Source: Acidobacteriota bacterium (lineage in GTDB: Bacteria > Acidobacteriota > Vicinamibacteria > Vicinamibacterales > JAKQTR01). From it: a stretch of 64,000 nucleotides of DNA. Under the pieces are notes generated by a model, which was not told where the DNA came from, made no database searches, and saw only the letters and a list, made by a program, of their open reading frames with translations. Below, in pieces: positions 55,294 through 63,609 of this stretch (position 1 is its first letter; each line of letters opens with the position of its first letter). The translations under genes were made by a program, and so were the position numbers. The DNA lies in assembly GCA_026393675.1 (NCBI GenBank), contig JAPKZQ010000004.1, positions 62,001 through 126,000 of the forward strand, read 5' to 3'.

Positions 55294-56070
55294 ATGTCGC
55301 GACGCTCACGGCCCCTGATCATCGCTCTTCTCCTTCTCCCTCTCATTGCGGTGCTCGCGTGTGGCGGTTCTCAGCCGCCCGCTGAAAAGCCGGCGCCGGC
55401 GTCGGGCCCGCCACCCAAACCAATCACCGAGCTGACCAAGGAAATGCACGAACAGCTCGGCAAGGTGACCATCGTCCAGCAGGCCGTGATCCGGGGTGAT
55501 CTGGAGACGGCGGCCGTGCCGGCCAAATGGATGGCCGACCATCAGGCGGTGGCGGGGTTCCCGGCCGAGACCGCTTCCTATGTGGCCGACATGAAGAAGT
55601 TCGCGGCCAACGTGGCCGGAGCCAAGGACATCAAGGGCGCCGCGACGGCGACAACGATGATGATCTCGTACTGTGGCGGCTGTCATGTGGCCGCGAAGGT
55701 CAAGCCTGCGTTTCCCGACCTGCCGAAACCCACCTGGACCAAGGGCGCGGCCGCGCACATGCTCGAGCACCAATGGGCGGTCGACCTGATGTATCAGGGA
55801 CTGGCTGGACCATCTGACGAGCTCTGGAAGAAGGGCGTCGATGCGCTCAAAGCCGCGCCGCTCTCGGCAGCAGATCTGCCAAGGGACTCGAGCCTCACCA
55901 CGGAGATCGTGGCCAACGAGAAGAAGATCCACGAGCAGGCCGACAAGGCACTGAAGACGATAGACATGGGCTCGCGAGTGGCGCTCTACAGCGAGGTGCT
56001 GGGCGAGTGCGCCTCCTGTCACAGCCTGCACGGCCGGGTGTGGGGCCCGGGGCTGCCTATTGGCAAGTAG
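55294..56070 (+). CDS. Dihaem c-type cytochrome lipoprotein with internal duplication
   Basis: A 258-residue lipoprotein (lipobox IAVLAC, Cys23). Two similar halves each end in a haem site: Cys127/Cys130/His131 (YCGGCHVAAK) and Cys239/Cys242/His243 (CASCHSLHG). Each half has an upstream His-bearing helix (MHEQLGKV; HMLEHQWAV) and a helix before the CxxCH, so each resembles the four-helix cytochrome c' layout with haem at the C-terminal helix. The family is not named with certainty. GGAGG lies 9 nt before the ATG. The downstream neighbour is a TonB receptor; the peroxidase at 52757 could be a redox partner. Confidence 0.8.
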   Translation: MSRRSRPLIIALLLLPLIAVLACGGSQPPAEKPAPASGPPPKPITELTKEMHEQLGKVTIVQQAVIRGDLETAAVPAKWMADHQAVAGFPAETASYVADMKKFAANVAGAKDIKGAATATTMMISYCGGCHVAAKVKPAFPDLPKPTWTKGAAAHMLEHQWAVDLMYQGLAGPSDELWKKGVDALKAAPLSAADLPRDSSLTTEIVANEKKIHEQADKALKTIDMGSRVALYSEVLGECASCHSLHGRVWGPGLPIGK

Positions 56071-56190
56071 GGACCCTGCACCGGTAAGAGTGGACTCGTC
56101 AGTCGCGGCGTGAAGGTGGAGCCTGGCGCTTGGCGCAACCTCGCCAGCCCCCTCTGGCCCCCGGTTGCGCCTGCAAAATTGGGCAATACA

Positions 56191-56216
56191 CCCTTCTTGA
56201 ATTCCCTTCTTGAATT
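56191..56216 (+). repeat. 13-bp direct repeat directly upstream of a -35 box
   Basis: CCCTTCTTGAATT occurs at 56191-56203 and 56204-56216, and a third partial CCCTT runs into TTGACA at 56220. It could be an iterated activator site or an UP-element-like sequence. Confidence 0.6.
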
Positions 56217-56219
56217 CCC

Positions 56220-56247
56220 TTGACACCTGTGAATCGGCGTGGATACT
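56220..56247 (+). promoter_or_regulatory. Candidate sigma-70 promoter of third TonB-dependent receptor
   Basis: TTGACA (56220-56225), 16-bp spacer, GATACT (56242-56247; 4/6 to TATAAT). The start codon is ~70 bp downstream with a good Shine-Dalgarno. The perfect -35 and the abutting direct repeats support the call. Confidence 0.5.
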
Positions 56248-56316
56248 TAACCCCACCGCTTGTCATCTGTACGTCTCTGCCCCCCCGCGAGGGGGAAATC
56301 GAGGAGGAAAGCCCCC

Positions 56317-59300
56317 ATGAGAACACGCGTCTCTCGGATCCTGGGTGCAGTCGCACTGGTCGCCGTGCTTCTGCTCTCGAGTGCCCCGGCCTTCGCGCAA
56401 GGCGGAACGACTAACACCATTTCCGGCGTCGTCGTCGACTCGGGCGGTGGCGTTATTCCCGGTGCGGACGTCGTCGTCAAGCACAACGCCACAAATGTCA
56501 CCCAGTCCAAGGTGACCAACTCTGAAGGCGTGTTCACGTTTTCGAACCTGAACATCGGCACCTACACGGTGACGGTGAGCCTGAGCGGGTTCAAGACGTT
56601 CGTGACCAACGATGTGGTCCTGACGTCGACAGCCCCGGCGAGCGTGAAAGCCACGCTGACCGTTGGCGGCATAGAAGAAACCGTGATGGTGCAGTCCACC
56701 GCCGAGATCATCCAGACGCAGTCGACGACGATCTCGTCGACGGTCAACATTAAACAGATTACGCAATTGCCGCTCACCACGCGCAGCGTGATGGACTTCG
56801 TCACGTTACTGCCGGGCGTCTCGACGCCGGGCGGCAATCGGAGTTCAACGGTCAACGGCCTGCCTCAGGGGATGATCAACATCACGCTCGACGGCGTGAA
56901 CATCCAGGACAACACGCTGCGAAGCACCGATGGGTTCTTCTCCATTGTCGCTCCGCGGCTGGACGCGGTTGAGGAGGTGTCGGTGACGACGGCGGGGCAG
57001 GGGGCGGACTCGGCCCAGGGCGCGGTGCAGATCAAGTTCGTCACGAGATCGGGCTCGAACCTGTTCACCGGGAGCCTCTACGAGTACCGCCGCCAGGACA
57101 GCATGATCGCGAACACGTGGTTCAACATTCGCGACAAGGTGGCGAAGGCGAAGCTCAAGAGTGATCAGTACGGCGGGCGCGTGGGCGGCCCGATCATGAT
57201 TCCGGGGCTGTTCGACGGTCGCAACAAGGCCTTCTTCTTCTTCAACATGGAAAAGACGACGTCACCGAGCGACGTCACGCGGAACCGCACGCTCCTGAAC
57301 ACCCAGGCGCAGCAGGGCATCTACGCGTTTGCGGGGGGGCAACTCGATGTGCTGGCGCTCGCGGCGGCCAACGGACAGGTCTCCACGGTCGATCCGATCA
57401 TCAAGCAACTGCTGATTGACATCCGAAGTTCGACGGCGGGCGGATCTCTCACCGATCTCGACACGAACACGCAGCGATTCACCTACAACGTGCCCGTCGT
57501 ATCGAACCGGATGTACCCGACGGTCCGCGTCGACTACAACATCACGAACCGGCACCGGTTCACCAGCTCGTTCAATTACCAGAAGTTCACCGACTACCCG
57601 GATACCCTCAATAGCCGCGACGCGAATTGGCCGGGGTTCCCCGTGTCGGCCGGCCAGACGTCGATCCGTCTGAGTTTGAGCAACTCGATTCAGTCGACGC
57701 TGCGCAACAACCTCATGAACGAGGTGCGCGTCGGGCTGAGCAGTGCGCCCGTGAAGTTCTTCGACGAATTGACGACCTCGATGTGGAAAGGCACGACCAT
57801 CGCCAACCAGAACGGCTTCCAGCTGAACCTCGGCACGGTCGGACAGGGGCTGACCGGCCCGAGCGCTGCGCCGTCGCCGCAGTCGCGCAATGCGAAGCAA
57901 CTGGCCATCGAGGACACGGTGACGTGGCTCAAGGGATCGCACAGCATTACGGGGGGCCTGTCGTTCACGCAGTACACGTACTGGCAGAAGATGTCGGCGC
58001 TGGTGCCGAGCATGAACTTCGGCCTGGTGACCGGCGACCCGGCTGAGAACATGATCACCTCGGCCATGGTCGGCGGCTCGTCGACCAACCAGACGGCGGC
58101 GAACCAGTTGTATTCCCTGTTGACCGGTCGCGTCTCGGCGATCACTGGCGACGCCCGAATCAACGAGGCCACTGACAAATACGACTACATGGGCGTGGGC
58201 ACCGAGCGGGCGCGGATGAACGAGATGGGCTTCTACGTTCAGGATGCCTGGCGTGTGAAGCCGAATCTCACGGCAAACTTGGGAGTGAGGTACGACCTGC
58301 AGTTCCCGTTCTTCCCGATGAACAACGCCTACTCGATCGCCACGATGGCTGACTTCTGCGGGATCTCTGGCATGGACTCGTCGGGGAACTGCAACCTGTT
58401 CAACCCGAACGTGCAGTCCGGAAAGGTGCCGCAGTTCTATCAGTACACGGCAGGCACGAAGGGGTACCAGACCCAGTACAAGAACATCTCGCCCAGCCTC
58501 GGTGTCGCCTGGACCATTGGTGGAGGCTCGGGCCTGCTCAAGGCGCTGTTCGGCAACGAGGGAGACAGCGTGATCCGCGTTGGAGCCTCCCGCGCGTACA
58601 GCCGAAGCGGGATGAACGACTTCACGGGCCGATTCGCTGGAAACCCTGGCCTCACCATTCCCGCCAGCCGTTCGCAGTCGCTCGGCAATCTCGGCACGCT
58701 ACCCCTGCTGTTCCGCGACCCGTCCGGCCTCGGTGCGCCGGCGGTCCTGGCAGCACCCGTCTATCCGATGACGACAGATGTTACCGGCCAGATCAGGGTA
58801 TTCGACCAGAACATCAAGGTGCCCTATGCCGATTCGTACAGCTTCGGCATCTCGCGGGCGATCACCAAGACCATGGCCGTCGAGGTCCGCTACGTCGGCA
58901 CCCGGTCGCGACTCGGCTGGGCCAACCTCAGCTACAACGAGGTCGACATCTTCGAGAACGGCTTCCTCAACGAGTTCAGATTGGCACAGGCCAACCTGCA
59001 GGCGAATATCGCGGCGGGCCGCGGCGCCAACTTCAAGTACTTTGGCGCCGGTACCGGCACCTCGCCGCTGCCGATCATGCTGGCGTACTTCGCGGGAGTC
59101 TCACAGGCCAATGCGTCGAATGCGGCGCTCTATACCTCGACGAACTTCAGCTCGTCGACCTACGTCAACCCGCTGGCGACGTACAACCCGAACCCGTTCA
59201 CCGTCGCCCAGGCGCTCGTTCTGAATTCCACGACGCGGGCCAACGGTGTGACAGCCGGTCTGCCGCGGAATTTCTTCGTGATGAACCCCGACCTGCTCGG

Positions 59301-60171
59301 AACGAGTTCCACAACGGTCGGCGGATCGAGCTTCACGACGAACCAAGTCAGCACCGACTTCAACGGGTTGCAGGTCGAACTGCGCAGACGGTATTCGGGC
59401 GGCCTGCAGTTCGCGGCCAGCTATGCCTTCGGGCGGGGGTGGACCTCGAACTTCAGGACGCTGCGACAGCCGGTGTTCATGGTCCGCCGCGTGGGCGCGA
59501 CCGGCGACGTGGATCACTCCTTCAAGCTGAATGCTGTCTACGACATGCCCTTCGGCCAGGGACGGCGCTTTTTGGGCAACGCCGGCGGCCTGCTCGAGCG
59601 AATCGTCGGGGGGTGGTCGGTCGGCTTGACGTCCCGCGTGCAGAGCGGGTATCTGGTCGACCTGGGCAACGTGCGCCTGATGGGCGGGTTGACGGCGGAT
59701 GAAGTGCAAAGCCTGTTCAAGATCCGCATCGATCCGACGACCCAGAAGGTCTACATGCTCCCGCAGGACATCATCGACCAGACCGTCAAGGCCTTCAGCG
59801 TGAGCGCCACGACGGCGACGGGCTACGGCACGCTTGGGGCGCCGAGCGGCAAGTACTTCGCGCCGGCCAACGGCCCGGATTGCATCGAAATCGACAACGG
59901 GGCCGGCTACGGCGGGTGCCCCGGAACGACGCGATCGCTCGCTTTGCGCGGTCCGTGGTTCTCGCAAAGCGACCTCAGCGTCGCCAAGCGCATCCGCGTG
60001 GTGGGCCGCGTGAACGTCGAGCTGCGCGCCGAGATTCTAAACCTCTTCAACAAGGTCAACTACGTGCCGACCAACTACCTCGGCAACCAGGCGGCGAGCT
60101 TTGAAGTCACGTCGCTGACCGGCACCAACACGTCGCGCACGGCCCAGTTCGTGGGGCGCTTCTCCTGGTAG
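56317..60171 (+). CDS. Oar-like TonB-dependent receptor with carboxypeptidase-regulatory domain, 1284 aa
   Basis: An outer-membrane receptor longer than the one at 6820-10110. Signal peptide 1-29 (PAFAQ). The regulatory beta-sandwich (30-115: TISGVVVDSGGGVIPGADV...) is followed by the plug (about 120-260, QITQLPLTTRSVMDFV and TLDGVNIQDN) and barrel strands with very aromatic loops, ending FVGRFSW with a terminal Trp. PFGQGRRFLG and LRAEILNLFNKVNY are typical late-barrel motifs. The ligand is unknown. GAGGAGGAAA precedes ATG 56317 by 5-7 nt. A promoter with iterated repeats lies upstream and a strong terminator downstream, so it is monocistronic. Confidence 0.93.
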   Translation: MRTRVSRILGAVALVAVLLLSSAPAFAQGGTTNTISGVVVDSGGGVIPGADVVVKHNATNVTQSKVTNSEGVFTFSNLNIGTYTVTVSLSGFKTFVTNDVVLTSTAPASVKATLTVGGIEETVMVQSTAEIIQTQSTTISSTVNIKQITQLPLTTRSVMDFVTLLPGVSTPGGNRSSTVNGLPQGMINITLDGVNIQDNTLRSTDGFFSIVAPRLDAVEEVSVTTAGQGADSAQGAVQIKFVTRSGSNLFTGSLYEYRRQDSMIANTWFNIRDKVAKAKLKSDQYGGRVGGPIMIPGLFDGRNKAFFFFNMEKTTSPSDVTRNRTLLNTQAQQGIYAFAGGQLDVLALAAANGQVSTVDPIIKQLLIDIRSSTAGGSLTDLDTNTQRFTYNVPVVSNRMYPTVRVDYNITNRHRFTSSFNYQKFTDYPDTLNSRDANWPGFPVSAGQTSIRLSLSNSIQSTLRNNLMNEVRVGLSSAPVKFFDELTTSMWKGTTIANQNGFQLNLGTVGQGLTGPSAAPSPQSRNAKQLAIEDTVTWLKGSHSITGGLSFTQYTYWQKMSALVPSMNFGLVTGDPAENMITSAMVGGSSTNQTAANQLYSLLTGRVSAITGDARINEATDKYDYMGVGTERARMNEMGFYVQDAWRVKPNLTANLGVRYDLQFPFFPMNNAYSIATMADFCGISGMDSSGNCNLFNPNVQSGKVPQFYQYTAGTKGYQTQYKNISPSLGVAWTIGGGSGLLKALFGNEGDSVIRVGASRAYSRSGMNDFTGRFAGNPGLTIPASRSQSLGNLGTLPLLFRDPSGLGAPAVLAAPVYPMTTDVTGQIRVFDQNIKVPYADSYSFGISRAITKTMAVEVRYVGTRSRLGWANLSYNEVDIFENGFLNEFRLAQANLQANIAAGRGANFKYFGAGTGTSPLPIMLAYFAGVSQANASNAALYTSTNFSSSTYVNPLATYNPNPFTVAQALVLNSTTRANGVTAGLPRNFFVMNPDLLGTSSTTVGGSSFTTNQVSTDFNGLQVELRRRYSGGLQFAASYAFGRGWTSNFRTLRQPVFMVRRVGATGDVDHSFKLNAVYDMPFGQGRRFLGNAGGLLERIVGGWSVGLTSRVQSGYLVDLGNVRLMGGLTADEVQSLFKIRIDPTTQKVYMLPQDIIDQTVKAFSVSATTATGYGTLGAPSGKYFAPANGPDCIEIDNGAGYGGCPGTTRSLALRGPWFSQSDLSVAKRIRVVGRVNVELRAEILNLFNKVNYVPTNYLGNQAASFEVTSLTGTNTSRTAQFVGRFSW

Positions 60172-60574
60172 GCGAGTCGAATCGCCGCCTCACACCGCCG
60201 GAGAGTCGTTCGCGGCCTCCGGCGGGACGTCCCGACCAGCCAGACCGGCCCCGTGTCTGGTGATGCGCGGGTGAGTTGACAGAAGGCCTCCGGATCGTGG
60301 TGATCCGGAGGCCTTTTGCATTTTTCCTGGTCGAGCATCCCGGCAGGCAGAGAGATGGCATGGTCGCGTCGAGGTGAAGGCACGACCCTTGGGCGGCAAC
60401 TGTGAACCAGATTGCAGAGGCCGGCCTGTCCGGCCTAGCCTATGAAACACCGGTTGGAGTGCTGCGCGATCGCACCGTTCGCCGAACAGCGACACTTGGA
60501 AGTTCCGCGGGCGTTCAGAGCGACGACTCGAGGCAGTTCCAGCAGGGCGAACGTGCGTAGCCACAAGAGCGTAT
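60172..60574. other. 403-bp intergenic region after receptor gene
   Basis: Holds the terminator at 60283-60325. No gene is supported on either strand; the sequence from 60330 to 60574 shows no clear structure and precedes the Bro-N remnant. Confidence 0.6.
60283..60325 (+). terminator. Rho-independent terminator of the receptor gene
   Basis: AAGGCCTCCGGATC (60283-60296) pairs perfectly with GATCCGGAGGCCTT (60302-60315), 5-nt loop, followed by TTGCATTTTT. It lies 112 bp after the receptor stop. Confidence 0.9.
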
Positions 60575-60844
60575 ATGGCGCATTTCTTCGTGTATTGCTT
60601 GGGAATTATCGATGCTGAAGCCGAAACCAGAGCCGAGCACGGCGAGGCGTGGTGGTTCGTCATCGTCGACGTCGTCGCCGCGCTCACCGATTCGGCCAAT
60701 CCCTCCGGCTACCTCAAGGACATGCGACGTCGCGAGCCGGTCTTGGGCGAGGTTCTCACGGGAGGGGGGCAATTTGTCCCCCCCCTTGGCTTCAAGGTCG
60801 CGACCGAGGGCGGGACTCAGAAAGTCCTGTGCTGGCACACGGAT
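60575..60844 (+). pseudogene. Bro-N domain protein remnant (5' part only)
   Basis: About 75 residues match the N-terminal Bro-N domain of BRO/DinD-like proteins: EAWWFVIVDVVAALTDSANP, GYLKDMRRREP, GGGQFVPPLGF and GGTQKVLCW. Homology stops at LCW; intact relatives continue with NTEGLFRLIQSIPSPKAEPF. After that the frame runs out of phase through the next gene. It is a truncated phage- or defence-associated gene. Confidence 0.7.
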
Positions 60845-60855
60845 AGGAGATATCC

Positions 60856-61181
60856 ATGCCCCACAACGCTCCGCCGCAATCCAGCCTCATCCTCTACCAG
60901 ACGGAAGACGGCCGCACGCGCATCGAGTGCCGCTTCCAGGACGACACGATCTGGCTGACGCAGGCGCTCATCGCCGAACTGTTCCAGGTTGTCGTGCCGA
61001 CCGTGAACGAGCACCTGAAAGGCATCTTCGCCGAGCTCTCGCGGAGCAGGAATATGAGCGGTTTGCTGCCCGACGCCGCGCCAGCCTCGAAGACGAGGCG
61101 GAGGCTGATACGTTCAAGCAACTCGAAAACGCGGTAAAGACACTGCCGGCCATGAAGAAAAGCAAGCGCCCAAAGCCATAA
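60856..61181 (+). pseudogene. RhuM-family remnant with internal out-of-frame deletion
   Basis: The N-terminus is a good RhuM match with a Shine-Dalgarno (AGGAGAT) before ATG 60856: SLILYQTEDGRTRIECRFQD, TIWLTQALIAELFQV and VPTVNEHLKGIFAE. The C-terminal end of the family is found one frame over from about 61036: ALAEQEYERFAARRRASLE ... LENAVKTLPA, with stop at 61181. Some 200 or more central residues are missing, and the frame-1 reading ends at 61137. RhuM proteins are found in phage-defence and pathogenicity islands; this copy cannot be functional. Confidence 0.75.
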
Positions 61182-61202
61182 ACGAAGACGAGGCGAGAAC
61201 AG

Positions 61203-61955
61203 ATGAAAGTCGCGACCTGGAATGTGAACGGCATCCGCGCCCGTGAGGCGCAGGTGCAGGAGTGGCTCGAGCGCGAGCAGCCGGATGTGGTCTGCCTGCA
61301 GGAACTGAAGGCTGCCCGCGAGCAGGTTCCCGCCGGCCTCCAGCAACTCGACGGCTACTGGGGCTACTGGCACGGTGCCGCCGCGTACTCGGGCGTCGCC
61401 CTGCTCGTGCGGAAGGCCTGCTGCCGGCAGCCGCCTGAGTTCACCCATCCCGAATTCGATCACGAGACGCGCATCGTCTCGGCCGATATCGGCCCGTTTG
61501 TCGTCTCATCAATCTACGTCCCAAACGGGGGCAAGGACTTCGCCGCCAAGGTCCATTTCCTCGAAGCGCTGGCCGGCTACACGCATCATTACGCGGCTGA
61601 TGGCCGCGCGATCGTACTGTGTGGCGACATGAACGTGGCCCGCACGGACATGGACGTCCATCCCAAGGAGCGCAAGCCTGGTGCGATCGGCCAGTCGCCG
61701 CAAGAACGCGACCTGTTCGAGCGCGTCATCGGTCATGGACTCGTCGACCTTGGCCGCTCACTCGATCCCACCAACGCCGACCTGTTCACGTGGTGGCCGC
61801 CGTGGCGGAACATGCGGCAGAGGAACATCGGCTGGCGGCTCGACTACGTGCTCGCCAGCGAGAGCGTGGCCAGCCGCGCCACCTCGTGCCCGTCGTTCCG
61901 CGAGATCGGGACGAGCGACCATGCGCCCGTCGTCGCCACTATTGACGGGTCGTGA
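61203..61955 (+). CDS. xthA: Exodeoxyribonuclease III
   Basis: A 250-residue AP endonuclease/3'-exonuclease for base-excision repair. Catalytic motifs of the exonuclease-endonuclease-phosphatase fold are present: TWNVNGIRAR, CLQELKA (metal Glu34 region), IYVPNGG, CGDMNVARTDMD, NIGWRLDYVLAS and TSDHAPVVA (His-Asp pair near the C-terminus). Length is normal. It lies 21 bp after the RhuM scar. AGGCGAGAACAG precedes the ATG. Confidence 0.93.
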   Translation: MKVATWNVNGIRAREAQVQEWLEREQPDVVCLQELKAAREQVPAGLQQLDGYWGYWHGAAAYSGVALLVRKACCRQPPEFTHPEFDHETRIVSADIGPFVVSSIYVPNGGKDFAAKVHFLEALAGYTHHYAADGRAIVLCGDMNVARTDMDVHPKERKPGAIGQSPQERDLFERVIGHGLVDLGRSLDPTNADLFTWWPPWRNMRQRNIGWRLDYVLASESVASRATSCPSFREIGTSDHAPVVATIDGS

Positions 61956-62005
61956 CGAGATGACGCTCTGGTAAAATAGGGCCAATCAAGCCCCGGAGGC
62001 GAGTC

Positions 62006-62833
62006 GTGCGCGTGGCCTGTGTCCCCGGCATCGTGTCGATCTGTATGACCGCGGCAGCGGCCGCCTTCGCGCAGGCGCCCCCGGCGCGCGCGGTTACCGC
62101 GGCGCACGTGACCGTCGAACTCCTCTGTGCCGCCGAACGGCCGGTCGCCGGTCAGCAGGCGATGGGTTTGCAGTTCACGCTCGAGCCAGGGTGGCACATC
62201 TACTGGCAGAATCCCGGTGACTCGGGCACTCCGCCCGACACGCAGTGGCAGTTGCCCGCTGGCGTCTGGGCCTCGCCCGTCGAGTGGCCTCTTCCCGAGC
62301 GCATAGACGAAGCGGGGTCGGTCAACTACGGCTATCGCGGCCACGTCGTGCTGCCGTTCACACTGACGATCGCGCCCAGTGCCGCTGGCGCGCCGCTGGC
62401 GGTCCGGGCGGCCGTGCAATGGCTGGTCTGCCGCGACATGTGCGTGGCGGGCAAGGCGGCCCTGGAGCTGAAGTTTCCCCTCGTCTCAGCCGATCGGGCC
62501 CGTGTGGGCGAATGGGAGCTTCTGATCGCCCACGCGAAGCGTCAGGTGCCGCAACCCGCGCCGTCGTCATGGAAGGCGACCGCCAAGGCCTCCGGCGACG
62601 CGTTCGTCGTGGACATCATCACGGGACGATCCGAGCAGAGCGGCACGATCTTTCCGCTCGACGTCAGCCAGGTTGACGATGGCGCACCACAAGGACAGGA
62701 ATCTTTGCCGGCCGGTGTCAGGTTCACGTTGCGCAAATCGCAGCAGTTGGTTAAAGATCCCGCTACGCTGCGTCTTGTCGTCGCGCTGGATGGTGGGCGG
62801 GCTGGCATCATTGAGGTGCCGCTGGTCCGTTAA
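62006..62833 (+). CDS. Secreted DsbD alpha-domain-like protein
   Basis: A 275-residue exported protein with signal peptide (1-22). It resembles the N-terminal immunoglobulin-like domain of DsbD/ScsB: QFTLEPGWHIYWQNPGDSG, GYRGHVVLPFTL and the active-site pair Cys142-x3-Cys146 in QWLVCRDMCVAGK. The membrane and thioredoxin domains of DsbD are missing, so this is a stand-alone periplasmic thiol-disulfide carrier. The start is GTG 62006, with GGAGG 7 nt upstream. The next gene is a redoxin 58 bp on in the same direction; the two may act as a pair. Confidence 0.85.
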   Translation: MRVACVPGIVSICMTAAAAAFAQAPPARAVTAAHVTVELLCAAERPVAGQQAMGLQFTLEPGWHIYWQNPGDSGTPPDTQWQLPAGVWASPVEWPLPERIDEAGSVNYGYRGHVVLPFTLTIAPSAAGAPLAVRAAVQWLVCRDMCVAGKAALELKFPLVSADRARVGEWELLIAHAKRQVPQPAPSSWKATAKASGDAFVVDIITGRSEQSGTIFPLDVSQVDDGAPQGQESLPAGVRFTLRKSQQLVKDPATLRLVVALDGGRAGIIEVPLVR

Positions 62834-62891
62834 GGTGGTTTCGACATTGAGAACGGGTTTTGAAGGCGGTTCGAGGCACAAGGAGTTGGAC

Positions 62892-63509
62892 ATGCGGAAG
62901 ACGACCATCTGGGTTCTGGCTCTGGCGCTTGCTCTGGTGACCGTCGCACTGACGATACACGCAGCGAAGGTCGGCGACCCGGCGCCGGCCTTCACCGCGA
63001 CCGACACCAAGGGCAAGACCCACACGCTGTCGGCGTTCAAGGGCAAGTGGGTTGTGCTCGAGTGGCACAACAACGGATGCCCGTACGTGAAGCGACACTA
63101 CGCCGGTAACATGCAGAAACTCCAGCGGGACTGGACGGCGAAGGGGGTGGTCTGGTTGACGGTGATTTCGTCGGCACCCGGCACGCAGGGCTATGTCACG
63201 GCTGCCGAAGCCGAGACTTACGCGAAAGAGGTGAAGGCGGCGCCGACGGCCATCCTGCTCGATCCGAAGGGTGATCTCGGTCATTTGTACGAGGCCAAGA
63301 CGACACCGCACATGTATGTCATCAATCCGCAGGGCGTCCTGGTCTATAACGGCGCGATTGACAACAAGCCGTCCACCAATCCGGCCGACACTGCCACGGC
63401 CACCAACTACGTGTCCGCGGCGTTGACGGAAGGGTTGGCAGGTAAGCCCATCACCACGTCGACATCCCGTCCGTACGGGTGTTCCGTGAAGTACGCGCAG
63501 ATCGAGTAG
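62892..63509 (+). CDS. Secreted redoxin (AhpC/TSA-thioredoxin-like)
   Basis: A 205-residue exported thioredoxin-fold protein; signal peptide 1-24. The domain starts VGDPAPAFTATDTKGKTHTL; the nucleophile loop is NGCPYVKRHY (Cys63, no second Cys in CxxC position). A second Cys197 near the C-terminus (RPYGCSVKY) may be the resolving Cys. TPHMYVINPQGVLVYNGAID carries the cis-Pro. A peroxidase or thiol-transfer role is inferred. AGGAG is 6 nt before ATG 62892. Confidence 0.88.
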   Translation: MRKTTIWVLALALALVTVALTIHAAKVGDPAPAFTATDTKGKTHTLSAFKGKWVVLEWHNNGCPYVKRHYAGNMQKLQRDWTAKGVVWLTVISSAPGTQGYVTAAEAETYAKEVKAAPTAILLDPKGDLGHLYEAKTTPHMYVINPQGVLVYNGAIDNKPSTNPADTATATNYVSAALTEGLAGKPITTSTSRPYGCSVKYAQIE

Positions 63510-63534
63510 CGGCCACCCGTTTCGCACATTCGTC

Positions 63535-63554
63535 ATTCTGGCGAATGCCGGAAT
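63535..63554. repeat. REP-like 20-bp inverted repeat (copy 3 of 3)
   Basis: ATTCTGGCG-AA-TGCCGGAAT, one mismatch in the stem, followed by CCA as in the copy at 3832. Confidence 0.65.
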
Positions 63555-63609
63555 CCAGTGCAGGGCACGCTGGCTGCTCCCCGCCGGGTGCGCCTTTCGG
63601 AGGTCTCGC

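Noticed and set aside
61942-61977. TTGACG ... TAAAAT as promoter of the DsbD-like gene
   Set aside because: The spacer is 24 bp, too long for sigma-70 recognition; no better -35 is present.
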